NCBI RefSeq assembly: GCF_947489255.1
Contig: NZ_CANLCY010000003.1
Span: 1-64,000, forward strand
Direction of reading: 5' to 3'
Source of the DNA: an uncultured Microbacterium sp.
GTDB taxonomy: Bacteria; Actinomycetota; Actinomycetes; Actinomycetales; Microbacteriaceae
DNA: 64,000 nucleotides
Part shown: piece by piece, positions 56,031 to 64,000 of the stretch
Numbering within the stretch: the stretch's first letter is position 1
Layout: every line of letters begins with the position of its first letter
Notes under the pieces: generated by a model
Databases searched by the model: none
What the model was told of the DNA's origin: nothing
Seen by the model: only the letters and a program-made list of their open reading frames with translations
Made by a program: the position numbers and the translations under genes

Positions 56031-56435
56031 TCAGTGCGTGCGGCGCAGCAGCTCCAGCACGGCGAGCGCGTAGGCGTCCTCGGGGGCGGGGTGGTCGAAC
56101 ACCAGGGTGGATCCGCCGACCGAGATCTCGACCTCGTAGGTGTCGGAGAGCCGGCGCAGCGAGCGGAAGGTCGAGCGCAGCAGCTCGCGCAGCTGCAACT
56201 CAGACGGCAGCCACAGCGCCTCCTCGGTCGCCACCGAGTCCAGTGCCCACTCGGTCGTTCCGTTGAAGGCCAGGATGCGCCCCGTGGGGTACTCGCGCGG
56301 CTCGACCGTCATCTCGCTGACGGTGAACACGTCGGCCTCGAACTCGGGCTCGTCGAGCTGGAAACGGTCGCCGGATCGCGGATGCCACACGAGACCTGCC
56401 TCACGAAGGGCCAGGGCCATCTCGGTCGAGATCAT
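56031..56435 (-). CDS. Conserved hypothetical protein
   Basis: A 134-residue soluble protein with no recognised family: MISTEMALALREAGLVWHP, RFQLDEPEFEADVFTVSEM and a C-terminal FDHPAPEDAYALAVLELLR. Length and sequence suggest a small regulatory or adaptor protein restricted to actinobacteria, which is a guess. The ATG at 56435 lies 7 nt after CAGAAT; an upstream ATG at 56444 sits inside that promoter. It is divergent from the acyl-CoA dehydrogenase gene, sharing a mirrored 17-nt start region. Confidence 0.75.
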   Translation of the reverse strand: MISTEMALALREAGLVWHPRSGDRFQLDEPEFEADVFTVSEMTVEPREYPTGRILAFNGTTEWALDSVATEEALWLPSELQLRELLRSTFRSLRRLSDTYEVEISVGGSTLVFDHPAPEDAYALAVLELLRRTH

Positions 56436-56442
56436 GGCATCC

Positions 56443-56448
56443 ATTCTG
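56443..56448 (-). promoter_or_regulatory. -10 hexamer of leaderless hypothetical gene
   Basis: CAGAAT, a 7-nt spacer (GGATGCC), then the ATG at 56435. It mirrors the promoter at 56533-56538. Confidence 0.5.
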
Positions 56449-56532
56449 GGGGGCGATCGACCGGGGGCGGCCGAACGGGCACGAGCCGGGGAGCCTCGCG
56501 CCACCCCCGGCCGCGATGTCGGCGGGTACGCG

Positions 56533-56538
56533 CAGAAT
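56533..56538 (+). promoter_or_regulatory. -10 hexamer of leaderless acyl-CoA dehydrogenase gene
   Basis: CAGAAT, a 7-nt spacer (GGATGCC), then the ATG at 56546. The in-frame ATG at 56537 overlaps the hexamer and is therefore unlikely. Confidence 0.5.
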
Positions 56539-56545
56539 GGATGCC

Positions 56546-57706
56546 ATGACCTCGTTCGATCCGGCTCGGTACCTGCCCGACGACCTGCTGGCGCGCCTGC
56601 GCGAGCGCGCCGTCGTGCACGACCGCGAGAACACCTTCCCGCACGACGACCTCGACGAGCTGCGCGCGGCGGGGTACCTCGGCATCCTGGTGCCCGAGGA
56701 GCGGGGCGGCGCGGGCCTCGGCCTCGTCGAGGCCTCGCTGCTGCAGCAGCGTCTCGCCGGTGCGGCGCCCGCGACGGCGCTCGCGGTGAACATGCACCTC
56801 GTGTGGACCGGCGTGGCCAAGGTGCTGCGCGATCGCGGAATCGACGACCTCGCATTCGTCGACGAGGGCGCAGCGGCGGGCGAGGTCTTCGCGTTCGGCA
56901 TCAGCGAGGCCGGCAACGACCTCGTGCTGTTCGGCAGCGACACGACCGCCGAGCCCGACGGCGAGGGCGGCTACCGCTTCACCGGCACGAAGATCTTCAC
57001 CTCCCTCTCCCCCGCGTGGGATCACCTGGGCGTCCACGGGCTCGACAGCGCGTCGCCCGACGGGCCGAAGATGGTGTTCGCCTTCCTCGACCGCGACGAC
57101 GCCGTCGTCACCCGCGACGACTGGGACACCCTCGGCATGCGCGGAACGCAGAGCCGCACCACCGAGCTGCACGGCGCGCACGCCCCCGCGCATCGCGTGG
57201 TGCGCCGACTCGACCCGGGCCCGCAGCCCGACCCGCTGGTGTTCGGGATCTTCGCGGTGTTCGAGATCCTGCTCGCCTCCGTCTACACCGGTATCGCGCG
57301 TCGCGCCCTCGATCTCGCGGTCGAGGCGGCGACGTCGCGCCGCTCGAAGAAGACCGGCACCACCTACGCCAACGACCCCGACATCCGCTGGCGCGTGGCC
57401 GACATGGCCCTCGCCTACGAGGCGCTCCCCCCGCAGCTCGCCGCCCTCGCCCGCGATATCGACTCCCTCGCCGACCACGGCGGACGGTGGTTCTCGCTGC
57501 TCGCGGGCGTGAAGCATCGCGCGGTGACGATGGCGAAGTCCGTCGTCGACGACGCGATCCTCGTCGGCGGCGGCTCGGCCTACTTCTCCCGCACCGAGCT
57601 GAGCCGGCTATACCGCGACGTGCTCGCCGGCATGTTCCACCCCTCCGACCCGGAGTCCGCGCACTCGACCGCTGCGGCCGCGTGGCTCGGGCCGGTGACC
57701 GCCTGA
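56546..57706 (+). CDS. Acyl-CoA dehydrogenase family protein
   Basis: A 386-residue flavoprotein: N-terminal helical domain with DDLDELRAAGYLGILVPEE, middle beta domain with GTKIFTSLSP and TLGMRGTQSRTTEL, and C-terminal helices. The FAD-contacting GTxSxxT pattern is present as RGTQSRT. The catalytic Glu of classical medium-chain enzymes is not obvious, so it may act on unusual thioesters or as a monooxygenase-like homologue. Its stop overlaps the start of the DUF445 gene (TGATG). Confidence 0.88.
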   Translation: MTSFDPARYLPDDLLARLRERAVVHDRENTFPHDDLDELRAAGYLGILVPEERGGAGLGLVEASLLQQRLAGAAPATALAVNMHLVWTGVAKVLRDRGIDDLAFVDEGAAAGEVFAFGISEAGNDLVLFGSDTTAEPDGEGGYRFTGTKIFTSLSPAWDHLGVHGLDSASPDGPKMVFAFLDRDDAVVTRDDWDTLGMRGTQSRTTELHGAHAPAHRVVRRLDPGPQPDPLVFGIFAVFEILLASVYTGIARRALDLAVEAATSRRSKKTGTTYANDPDIRWRVADMALAYEALPPQLAALARDIDSLADHGGRWFSLLAGVKHRAVTMAKSVVDDAILVGGGSAYFSRTELSRLYRDVLAGMFHPSDPESAHSTAAAAWLGPVTA

Positions 57707-58980
57707 TGGCCCGCACGCCCACGGCCGCGCTCAGCCCGGCCGATCAGGAGCGCCGCCGCGCGCTCCGCGTCATGAAGGGCGTCGCCCTCGGCGCACTTCT
57801 GGCGATGGCGCTCGTCTTCGCCGTGTCGTTCTCGCTGCAGCGCGAGGTCGAGTGGCTGCAGTACGTACGGGCCGCCGCCGAGGGCGGCATGGTCGGTGCT
57901 CTCGCCGACTGGTTCGCGGTGACGGCGCTGTTCCGGCATCCGCTGGGCCTACCCATCCCCCACACCGCGATCATCCCCCGCCGCAAAGACGAGATCGGGC
58001 GGCAGCTCGGCGAGTTCGTCGAGACGAACTTCCTCGAGGGCGACGTGGTGCGCACGAAGCTCGAGTCGACCCCGCTCTCGGCGCGGGCCGGAGCATGGCT
58101 GGCCGACCCGGCGCATGCCGACCGTGTGGCCGCGGAGGGGGCCACGCTCGCCACCAGCGTGCTGACCGCCCTCGATGACGACGACGTGCAGGGGCTCATC
58201 GAAGACCTCGCGCGCGAGCACCTGCTCTCGCCCGACTGGGGCCCGTCGATCGGCGGATGGCTGCAGCGCGTGGTCGGATCCGGCGCGCACCACGGCGCCG
58301 TCGACCTGGCCCTCGACAACATCGCCGTGTGGCTCGCGAACAACCGCGACACGTTCCAGGGCCTCGTCTCGCGGCGCCTGCCGTCGTGGGTCCCGAGCCT
58401 GGCGGCGCGGCTCGTCGACGACACCGTCTACCGCGAGGCCGTGCAGTTCGTCGACGCCGTGCGCGCCGACCCCCGCCACCAGGCCCGCGGCGCGATCGAC
58501 GGCTACCTCGCGCGCCTCGCCGACAACCTGCAGCACGATCCCGCCACCATGGTGCGACTCGAAGAGGCCAAGGCCGCGGTGTTCGACAGCCCCCGGGTGC
58601 GCCAGCTCGCCGCCGACGCCTGGAACACCGCCAAGGCCGGACTCCTGCGCTCCCTCGCCGACCCCGACAGCGCCCTGCGCCGACGGGCGTCCGCGGCGTT
58701 GGCCGAGGTGGGCGAGCGGCTGCAGCACGACGAGACGCTCCAGAAGCGCGTCGACGGCTGGGTCACCGACGCGGCGGTCTTCGTCGTGGGGCGCTACCGT
58801 CACGACATCGCCTCGATCATCACCGACACCGTCGAACGGTGGGATGCCGAGGAGACGACCGAGAAGATCGAGCTCATGGTCGGCCGCGACCTGCAGTACA
58901 TCCGCCTCAACGGCACGATCGTCGGGGCCCTGGCCGGGGTCGTCATCTTCACGGTGGCCCACTTCATCTGGGGATCGTGA
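57706..58980 (+). CDS. DUF445 membrane protein
   Basis: A 424-residue protein: membrane helix at about 27-45 (GVALGALLAMALVFAVSFSL), then the DUF445 signature GGMVGALADWFAVTALFRHP and PIPHTAIIPRRKDEIGRQLG, a long alpha-helical middle, and a C-terminal helix (GALAGVVIFTVAHFIWG). The family (YjiN-like) is uncharacterised. It overlaps the acyl-CoA dehydrogenase stop by one base, so the two are co-translated. Confidence 0.92.
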   Translation: MARTPTAALSPADQERRRALRVMKGVALGALLAMALVFAVSFSLQREVEWLQYVRAAAEGGMVGALADWFAVTALFRHPLGLPIPHTAIIPRRKDEIGRQLGEFVETNFLEGDVVRTKLESTPLSARAGAWLADPAHADRVAAEGATLATSVLTALDDDDVQGLIEDLAREHLLSPDWGPSIGGWLQRVVGSGAHHGAVDLALDNIAVWLANNRDTFQGLVSRRLPSWVPSLAARLVDDTVYREAVQFVDAVRADPRHQARGAIDGYLARLADNLQHDPATMVRLEEAKAAVFDSPRVRQLAADAWNTAKAGLLRSLADPDSALRRRASAALAEVGERLQHDETLQKRVDGWVTDAAVFVVGRYRHDIASIITDTVERWDAEETTEKIELMVGRDLQYIRLNGTIVGALAGVVIFTVAHFIWGS

Positions 58981-59044
58981 TGATCCGCGCCCGCGTCGGC
59001 ACATTGGTGTCGCGTCGCACCGCCCGCCGACGCGCCGCGCTGGG

Positions 59045-59050
59045 TAGCCT
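59045..59050 (+). promoter_or_regulatory. -10 hexamer of leaderless gamma-glutamylcyclotransferase gene
   Basis: TAGCCT, a 7-nt spacer (GAGCCTC), then the GTG at 59058. This favours GTG 59058 over the in-frame ATG at 58980. Confidence 0.45.
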
Positions 59051-59057
59051 GAGCCTC

Positions 59058-59411
59058 GTGAGCGACGGTTCGGGGCCGGCGGAGTGCCTCTTCACCTATG
59101 GGACGCTGCAGCTGCCCGACGTGCAGCTCGACACGTTCGGCCGTCTGCTCGACGGAGAGGACGACGCACTGCCGGGCTACCGTCTCGAGTGGATCGACGT
59201 GGGAGACGAGCGCGTGGCCCAGCTGTCGGGGCTCGACAAGCACCCGATCCTGCGCCGCACCGATGATCCCCGCGACCGCGTGTTCGGACGCGTCCTGCGC
59301 CTCACGGCCGACGAGCTCGACGCGGCCGACGAGTACGAGGTCTCGCTCTACCGCCGCGCATCGGTCTCGCTGGCGAGCGGTCTGCGCGCCTGGGTCTACG
59401 TGGCCGCATGA
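59058..59411 (+). CDS. Gamma-glutamylcyclotransferase (AIG2-like)
   Basis: A 117-residue protein with the family signature LFTYGTLQLPDVQ at the start (substrate-binding YGSL-type loop), then PGYRLEWIDVG, and the catalytic Glu region DEYEVSLYRRASV. The fold converts gamma-glutamyl peptides to 5-oxoproline or acts on related amides. The ATG at 58980, overlapping the DUF445 stop, would add 26 basic residues not typical of the family. Its end overlaps the ureohydrolase gene by 4 nt (ATGA). Confidence 0.9.
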   Translation: MSDGSGPAECLFTYGTLQLPDVQLDTFGRLLDGEDDALPGYRLEWIDVGDERVAQLSGLDKHPILRRTDDPRDRVFGRVLRLTADELDAADEYEVSLYRRASVSLASGLRAWVYVAA

Positions 59412-60475
59412 GCGCGCTGTCGGTCGATCCCCTGTGGCCCCGAGCCGGTGACTGGCCCGCGCCGACGGAAGAGGCGGATGCCGTCCTCCTCGGCGTTCCC
59501 GCTTGGCGCACGTCGCTGTCGCCCACCGGAGCCGGCGAGACCCCGGCGGCGATCCGCGCCGCTCTGCGCCGTTACTCCCCGACGCTGATCGGCCCGCCCG
59601 CGGTCGACCTGACCGAGGCGCTGTCCATCGCCGACGCGGGCGACGTCGACGATCCCGACGGCCCTGACGGAGAGGCGCGGGTTCGCGCGGCCGTCGCCGC
59701 TCTGGCGTCTGCGCGTGTCGTGATCGCGCTGGGCGGCGACAATTCCGCGACCTATGCGGTCGCACAGGGGCGCGGCTCACGGGGGCTCATCACCCTCGAT
59801 GCGCACTTCGACCTGCGCGACGGCGAATCCAACGGATCGCCCGTCCGCCGCCTCATCGCCGACGGTCTCGACCCGCGTCGCATCGTGCAGATCGGGATCG
59901 CCGACTTCGCCAACTCCGCCGCGTACGCGCGTCGCGCCGCCGACGCCGGCATCACCGTCATCACCCTCGACGAGGTGCGCCGCCTCGGGATCGACGAGGT
60001 CGTGTCGCACGCTCTGCGCGTGGCCGGTGCGGCCGAAGCGCCCACCGCGGCCGAGGCCGCCTCCGCCGCAGCGCACGAGACCGTGGTCGACCCCGCCGCC
60101 GCGGCCGCCGACCCCCCGACGCGCGTCGCCGAGGCCGAGACCGCGGCCGAGGCCGAGGTAGAGGTCGAGGTCGAGGTCGATCCCCGCGCCGCCGACGCCG
60201 CCGCCCCTCCGGCCCCCGCCGGCGGCATCCACCTCGACATCGACGTCGACGTGTGCGACCGCGCCGTGGCCCCCGGATGCCCCGCGAGCGTGCCCGGCGG
60301 ACTCGCCGCCTGGGAGCTGCGCGCGCTCGTGCGGGGGCTCGCCCGAGACCCCGGCGTGACCAGCGCCGACATCGTCGAGGTGGATGCCACGGCAGACACC
60401 GACGACGCCCGCACGGTGCGACTCGCCGCACTGTGCGTTCTGGAGCTTCTGGCAGGAATGGCGGAAAGACGATGA
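59408..60475 (+). CDS. Arginase/agmatinase-family ureohydrolase, possible formiminoglutamase
   Basis: A 355-residue ureohydrolase. Metal motifs are GGDNSATYAVAQG (GGDHS in most relatives, so His is replaced by Asn), TLDAHFDLRDGESNG, and DIDVDVCDRAVAPGCPASVPGG. Between the second and third motif lies a low-complexity Ala/Glu/Val insert of about 65 residues (about 205-270), including EVEVEVEV from a GAGGTC tandem at 60157-60181. Position opposite the hut genes makes formiminoglutamate hydrolysis (HutG) the favoured role; agmatinase or guanidinobutyrase are alternatives. The start overlaps the cyclotransferase stop by 4 nt. Confidence 0.8.
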   Translation: MSALSVDPLWPRAGDWPAPTEEADAVLLGVPAWRTSLSPTGAGETPAAIRAALRRYSPTLIGPPAVDLTEALSIADAGDVDDPDGPDGEARVRAAVAALASARVVIALGGDNSATYAVAQGRGSRGLITLDAHFDLRDGESNGSPVRRLIADGLDPRRIVQIGIADFANSAAYARRAADAGITVITLDEVRRLGIDEVVSHALRVAGAAEAPTAAEAASAAAHETVVDPAAAAADPPTRVAEAETAAEAEVEVEVEVDPRAADAAAPPAPAGGIHLDIDVDVCDRAVAPGCPASVPGGLAAWELRALVRGLARDPGVTSADIVEVDATADTDDARTVRLAALCVLELLAGMAERR

Positions 60476-60936
60476 TCCAACTCGTGCTCGCGCGTCACGC
60501 GAAGTCGGACTGGGCCGACGAAGGCCTCGACGACCACGACCGGCCCCTCAACGACCGCGGCCGTCGCGACGCCCCGGCGGTCGCGCGCGCCGTGCTGCGG
60601 GCGGGGGTGCGACCCGAGGTGCTGCTGTCGAGCACGGCCCTGCGGGCGCGGGAGACGGCCGCGGTGTTCGCCCGCACGTTCGACGCCGAGGTGACCGAGC
60701 AGTCCGAGCTCTACCTCGCCGAGCCGGATCGGCTGCTCGCGGCGGCCCGTGCCGCGGGCAGTGACGAGGTCATGGTCGTCGCCCACGACCCGGGTATGAG
60801 CGCGCTCGTCTCGCGCCTCGCCGACCGCGACGTGCGCATGGTCACGTGCGCCGTCGCCGTCTTCACCTGGCACGACGGCACCTGGGACGACGTGGATGCC
60901 GTCGCCCCCGACGAATACGAGTTGTTCACGCCGTGA
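60472..60936 (+). CDS. SixA-type phosphohistidine phosphatase
   Basis: A 154-residue histidine phosphatase: catalytic His in LVLARHAKSDWADEG (the RHxK form typical of SixA), Arg in STALRARETA, and the second His in MVVAHDPGMSALV. SixA removes phosphate from phosphohistidine in E. coli PTS-Ntr signalling. The ATG overlaps the ureohydrolase stop by 4 nt. It converges on hutI with a small hairpin between. Confidence 0.93.
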   Translation: MIQLVLARHAKSDWADEGLDDHDRPLNDRGRRDAPAVARAVLRAGVRPEVLLSSTALRARETAAVFARTFDAEVTEQSELYLAEPDRLLAAARAAGSDEVMVVAHDPGMSALVSRLADRDVRMVTCAVAVFTWHDGTWDDVDAVAPDEYELFTP

Positions 60937-60951
60937 CACGGCGACGCCGTG
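60937..60951. terminator. Short hairpin between sixA and hutI
   Basis: CACGGC-GAC-GCCGTG forms a 6-bp stem in the 19-nt gap between convergent genes; weak but well placed. Confidence 0.35.
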
Positions 60952-60955
60952 CGCG

Positions 60956-62143
60956 TCAGACAGCGACGCCGTCCTTCCACACGCGGCGTACGAGCGGAAC
61001 GCCCGGCCGGTAGGCGAGGTGCACGCGACTGGGCGCATCGAGCATCACGAGGTCGGCTCGGGCCCCCGGCGCGATCCGGCCGATATCGGTACGCCGAAGT
61101 GCCCGCGCTCCCCCGGCCGTCGCCGCCCACACGGCCTCGGCCGGCGTCATCCCCATCTCCCGGACCGCGAGGGCGATCATGAGCGGCATCGAGCTGGTGA
61201 AGCTCGACCCGGGATTGCAGTCGCTGGCCAGGGCGACGGTCGCACCGGCGTCGAGCAGCCGTCGCGCGTCGGGATAGGGCTGGCGCGTCGAGAACTCCAC
61301 CCCGGGCAGCAGGGTGGCGACCGTGTCCGAACCGGCGAGCGCGGCCACGTCGGCGTCGGTCAGGAACGTGCAGTGGTCCACGGCCGCCGCCTCGCGATCG
61401 ACGGCGAGCGCGACACCGTCGCCGTGACCGAGCTGGTTGCCGTGCACACGGATGCCGAGACCCGCCGCGCGACCCGCATCGAGCACGCGCCGCGCCTGCT
61501 CGGCCGTGAAGGCGCCGACCTCGCAGAACACGTCGATCCATCGCGCGTGCGGCGATACCGCGGCGAGCATCTCCCCGACGACGAGGTCGACGTACGCGTC
61601 GGCGCGCCCCGCGAACTCCGCGGGCACCACGTGGGCGCCGAGGAACGTGACCTCCTCCGTCACCTCGGCGGCGAGCCGCGCGAGCCGCGTCTCGGACTCG
61701 ACGTCGAGGCCGTAGCCGGTCTTGATCTCGAGGGTCGTCGTGCCCTGCGCGCGGCACTCGTCGACGAGGGCCCGCAGGCGCGAGCGCAGCTCGAGGTCGG
61801 AGGCCGCCCGGGTGGCGGCGACCGTCGTGCGGATGCCGCCCGCGGCATACGTCTCCCCCGCCATGCGCGCCGCGAACTCGGCCGCACGGTCGCCGGCGAA
61901 GACGAGGTGGGTGTGACTGTCGACGAAACCCGGGATCACGGCGCGCCCCGCGGCGTCCACGACCGGCACCCCCTCGGCGCCGACGCGCGCAGCATCCGCC
62001 CGTCCCGTCCACGCGATGCTCCCGTCGCGGACGAGCACCGCCGCATCGCTGATCGTGCCGCACGGATCGCCGTCGACGGCCACGTTCGTCGTCAGTTCGC
62101 CGATGCCCGTCAGCCAGAAGTGCGCCTGTGCGGGTGCGCTCAC
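60956..62143 (-). CDS. hutI: Imidazolonepropionase
   Basis: A 395-residue amidohydrolase that hydrolyses 4-imidazolone-5-propanoate to N-formimino-L-glutamate. Metal and catalytic motifs are [53 protein letters not shown] and [17 protein letters not shown]. The GTG at 62143 overlaps the hutU stop (GTGA); a second GTG lies 3 nt upstream. Third step of histidine degradation. Confidence 0.95.
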   Translation of the reverse strand: MSAPAQAHFWLTGIGELTTNVAVDGDPCGTISDAAVLVRDGSIAWTGRADAARVGAEGVPVVDAAGRAVIPGFVDSHTHLVFAGDRAAEFAARMAGETYAAGGIRTTVAATRAASDLELRSRLRALVDECRAQGTTTLEIKTGYGLDVESETRLARLAAEVTEEVTFLGAHVVPAEFAGRADAYVDLVVGEMLAAVSPHARWIDVFCEVGAFTAEQARRVLDAGRAAGLGIRVHGNQLGHGDGVALAVDREAAAVDHCTFLTDADVAALAGSDTVATLLPGVEFSTRQPYPDARRLLDAGATVALASDCNPGSSFTSSMPLMIALAVREMGMTPAEAVWAATAGGARALRRTDIGRIAPGARADLVMLDAPSRVHLAYRPGVPLVRRVWKDGVAV

Positions 62144-63873
62144 CACATCGGCACCGTCAGGCCCCGCTCGGCGGCGACCTCGCGAGCGCGGTCGTAACCG
62201 GCATCCACGTGGCGCATCACCCCGGTGCCGGGGTCGTTGACGAGTACGCGAGCGAGCTTCTCGGCGGCCAGCTCCGTGCCGTCGGCGACGCACACCTGCC
62301 CGGCGTGGATGCTGCGACCGATGCCGACGCCGCCGCCGTGGTGGATCGACACCCACGACGCTCCGCTCGCGGTGTTCAGCAGCGCGTTCAGCAGCGGCCA
62401 GTCCGCGATCGCGTCGGATCCGTCGGCCATCGCCTCGGTCTCGCGGTAGGGCGAGGCCACCGAGCCTGCGTCGAGGTGGTCACGGCCGATGACGATCGGC
62501 CCCGACAGCTCGCCCGACGCGACCATCTCGTTGAACTTCAGCCCGGCGAGGTGGCGCTCCTGGTAGCCGAGCCAGCAGATGCGCGCCGGAAGCCCCTCGA
62601 AGTGCACCTGCTCTCCGGCCTTCTCGAGCCAGCGGTGCAGGGCGGTGTCGTGCGGGAACAGCTCCGCGACCGCGCGATCGGTCTTCGCGATGTCGTCGGG
62701 GTCGCCCGAGAGTGCCACCCAGCGGAACGGGCCCTTCCCCTCGGCGAACAGCGGGCGGATGTAGGCGGGCACGAACCCCGGGAACGCGAACGCGCGGTCG
62801 TAGCCGCCGAGCTCCGCCTCGCGACGGATCGAGTTGCCGTAGTCGAACACCGCGGCTCCGGCATCCTGGAACCCCACCATCGCCCGCACGTGCGCGGCCA
62901 TGCTCTCGCGGGCGCGGCGGGTGAAGTCCTCCGGATCGCGAGCGGCCTCTGCCGCCCAGTCCTGCACCGACACCCCGACGGGCAGGTACGACAGGGGATC
63001 GTGCGCGCTCGTCTGGTCGGTGACGATGTCGATCCGGATGCCGCGGGCGAGCAGTTCGGGGAAGACCTCGGCCGCGTTGCCCTCGACGCCGACCGACAGG
63101 GCCTCGCCCGCCTCGCGGGCGGCGCTCACCCGCTCGATCGCGGTGTCGAGATCGTCGGCGACCTCGTCGAGATAGCCGTGGGCGACGCGGCGGTCGAGAC
63201 GGGCACGGTCGACGTCGACGATGAGCACCGCTCCGCCGTTCATGGTCACGGCGAGGGGCTGCGCGCCGCCCATGCCGCCGCAGCCGGCCGTGAGGGTGAG
63301 GGTGCCGGCGAGCGACTCGCGACCTCGCGAGGCTGCCACCGCGGCGAAGGTCTCGTAGGTGCCCTGCAGGATCCCCTGCGTCCCGATGTAGATCCACGAC
63401 CCCGCGGTCATCTGGCCGTACATCGTCAGGCCGAGCTCTTCGAGCCGGCGGAACTCGGGCCACGTCGCCCAGTCGCCCACGAGGTTGGAGTTGGCGATGA
63501 GCACGCGCGGCGCCCATTCGTGCGTACGGAAGACGCCGACGGGCTTGCCCGACTGCACGAGCAGCGTCTCGTCGGGCTCGAGCTCGTCGAGCGTGCGCAC
63601 GATCGCCTCGTAGGCCGCCCACGATCGCGCGGCCTTCCCCGTGCCGCCGTACACGACGAGGTCGTCGGGACGCTCGGCCACCTCGGGGTCGAGGTTGTTC
63701 ATGAGCATGCGCTTGGCGGCCTCGGCTCCCCAGCTCTTCGCGGTGCGGGAGGCGCCGCGGGCGGCGCGGACCGGGCGCGGCCCGGGAGCGGGCGGGGCGG
63801 ATGCCGTGGCGGCGGTCTCCCCGGCCGCGGCGGCGTCGACGGCGCCCTGCACGGGGTTCATCATGTCGGTCAT
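62140..63873 (-). CDS. hutU: Urocanate hydratase
   Basis: A 577-residue NAD-dependent enzyme that converts urocanate to imidazolonepropionate. Motifs are [54 protein letters not shown] (NAD binding, quoted in part) and [20 protein letters not shown] with the catalytic Cys. The first about 35 residues form an Ala/Pro-rich extension not needed by the family. The ATG overlaps the hutH stop by 4 nt. Confidence 0.98.
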   Translation of the reverse strand: MTDMMNPVQGAVDAAAAGETAATASAPPAPGPRPVRAARGASRTAKSWGAEAAKRMLMNNLDPEVAERPDDLVVYGGTGKAARSWAAYEAIVRTLDELEPDETLLVQSGKPVGVFRTHEWAPRVLIANSNLVGDWATWPEFRRLEELGLTMYGQMTAGSWIYIGTQGILQGTYETFAAVAASRGRESLAGTLTLTAGCGGMGGAQPLAVTMNGGAVLIVDVDRARLDRRVAHGYLDEVADDLDTAIERVSAAREAGEALSVGVEGNAAEVFPELLARGIRIDIVTDQTSAHDPLSYLPVGVSVQDWAAEAARDPEDFTRRARESMAAHVRAMVGFQDAGAAVFDYGNSIRREAELGGYDRAFAFPGFVPAYIRPLFAEGKGPFRWVALSGDPDDIAKTDRAVAELFPHDTALHRWLEKAGEQVHFEGLPARICWLGYQERHLAGLKFNEMVASGELSGPIVIGRDHLDAGSVASPYRETEAMADGSDAIADWPLLNALLNTASGASWVSIHHGGGVGIGRSIHAGQVCVADGTELAAEKLARVLVNDPGTGVMRHVDAGYDRAREVAAERGLTVPMW

Positions 63874-64000
63874 GCGTAATCTCCTTCGATCAGGGCGAGG
63901 GCGGTCCGGGCGACCGCTCCGGAGGCGACGAGGTCGGTGACGGCCTCGATCTCGGGCGAGACGAAGCGGTCGGGTCCGGGGCCCTGCACGCGCGAGCGCA
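63870..64000 (-). CDS. hutH: Histidine ammonia-lyase, C-terminal end (partial)
   Basis: The last 43 codons of an upstream gene read on the minus strand: [20 protein letters not shown], then [15 protein letters not shown], ending GDYA. The GPGPDR-SPEI pattern is the C-terminal end of histidine ammonia-lyase, and the stop overlaps the hutU start (ATGA), as expected in hutHUI operons. The active-site MIO region lies beyond the window. Confidence 0.85.
   Translation of the reverse strand, partial: RSRVQGPGPDRFVSPEIEAVTDLVASGAVARTALALIEGDYA

Overview
The window is very GC-rich, gene-dense DNA from an actinobacterium, most likely a member of the Microbacteriaceae and probably Microbacterium. This is an inference. 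It rests on GC-loaded third codon positions, F420/FMN luciferase-like oxidoreductases, a class Ib nrdHIEF operon, HspR-type HAIR operators before a Clp ATPase, an actinobacterial HrpA, LpqI-like and LCP envelope proteins, frequent GTG starts placed 6-8 nt after a -10 hexamer (leaderless genes), and very frequent GGATGCC/GGCATCC words. No tRNA, rRNA or CRISPR array was seen.

Layout. (1) 1-585: the end of an IS5-type insertion sequence sits inside a DUF255/YyaL-type thioredoxin-fold gene and truncates it. (2) 605-2889: an aldo/keto reductase and a MocR/GntR-type PLP regulator on the minus strand. (3) 3005-10139: a tight operon for uptake and hydrolytic breakdown of a pyrimidine-like or hydantoin-like compound, divergent from the MocR gene. 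It encodes a beta-ureidopropionase-like amidase, a dihydropyrimidinase, an LLM flavin/F420 oxidoreductase, permease, ATPase, second permease and an NMT1/THI5-like binding lipoprotein. (4) 10282-12777: an LCP cell-wall ligase and an LpqI-like GH3 lipoprotein. (5) 12785-17233: hrpA flanked by two related long palindromes and carrying in-frame inserts, one of them itself palindromic. (6) 17246-20060: sensor kinase, response regulator and DUF4097 protein. (7) 20143-26749: an orphan sugar-binding-like lipoprotein, then chvE-mmsA-mmsB (sugar ABC importer) and its LacI-type repressor, with matching operator palindromes. (8) 26879-34893: M20 peptidase, Gfo/Idh/MocA dehydrogenase, NYN/OST-HTH protein, a 56-bp tandem repeat array, an alpha/beta-hydrolase-like protein, an ATP-dependent DNA ligase and RecQ. 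(9) 35269-46296: DoxX-like protein, GNAT, two LLM oxidoreductases, a ClpC-type ATPase under two HAIR boxes, membrane proteins, a methyltransferase and a FUSC protein. (10) 46428-49996: ribokinase and nucleoside hydrolase, then an SGNH hydrolase and its TetR regulator. (11) 50148-54252: a YegP-like mini-protein, then nrdHIEF. (12) 54752-60475: MFS exporter, acyl-CoA dehydrogenase, DUF445, gamma-glutamylcyclotransferase and ureohydrolase. (13) 60472-64000: a SixA phosphatase and the hutH-hutU-hutI histidine-degradation operon.

How the genes work together. The nitrilase, hydantoinase and ABC genes look like one catabolic unit that lacks a classical dihydropyrimidine dehydrogenase; the co-operonic LLM enzyme is a candidate for the missing redox step. 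The sugar importer is probably controlled by its LacI neighbour through TGTGACC/GGTCACA operators. nrdHIEF supplies deoxynucleotides and is preceded by a cluster of DnaA-box-like sequences. HutH, HutU and HutI make formiminoglutamate, and the nearby ureohydrolase on the opposite strand could act on it. The best leads for new biology are the in-frame palindromic element in hrpA, the widespread leaderless promoter grammar, the 56-bp repeat array and the LLM-containing pyrimidine cluster.
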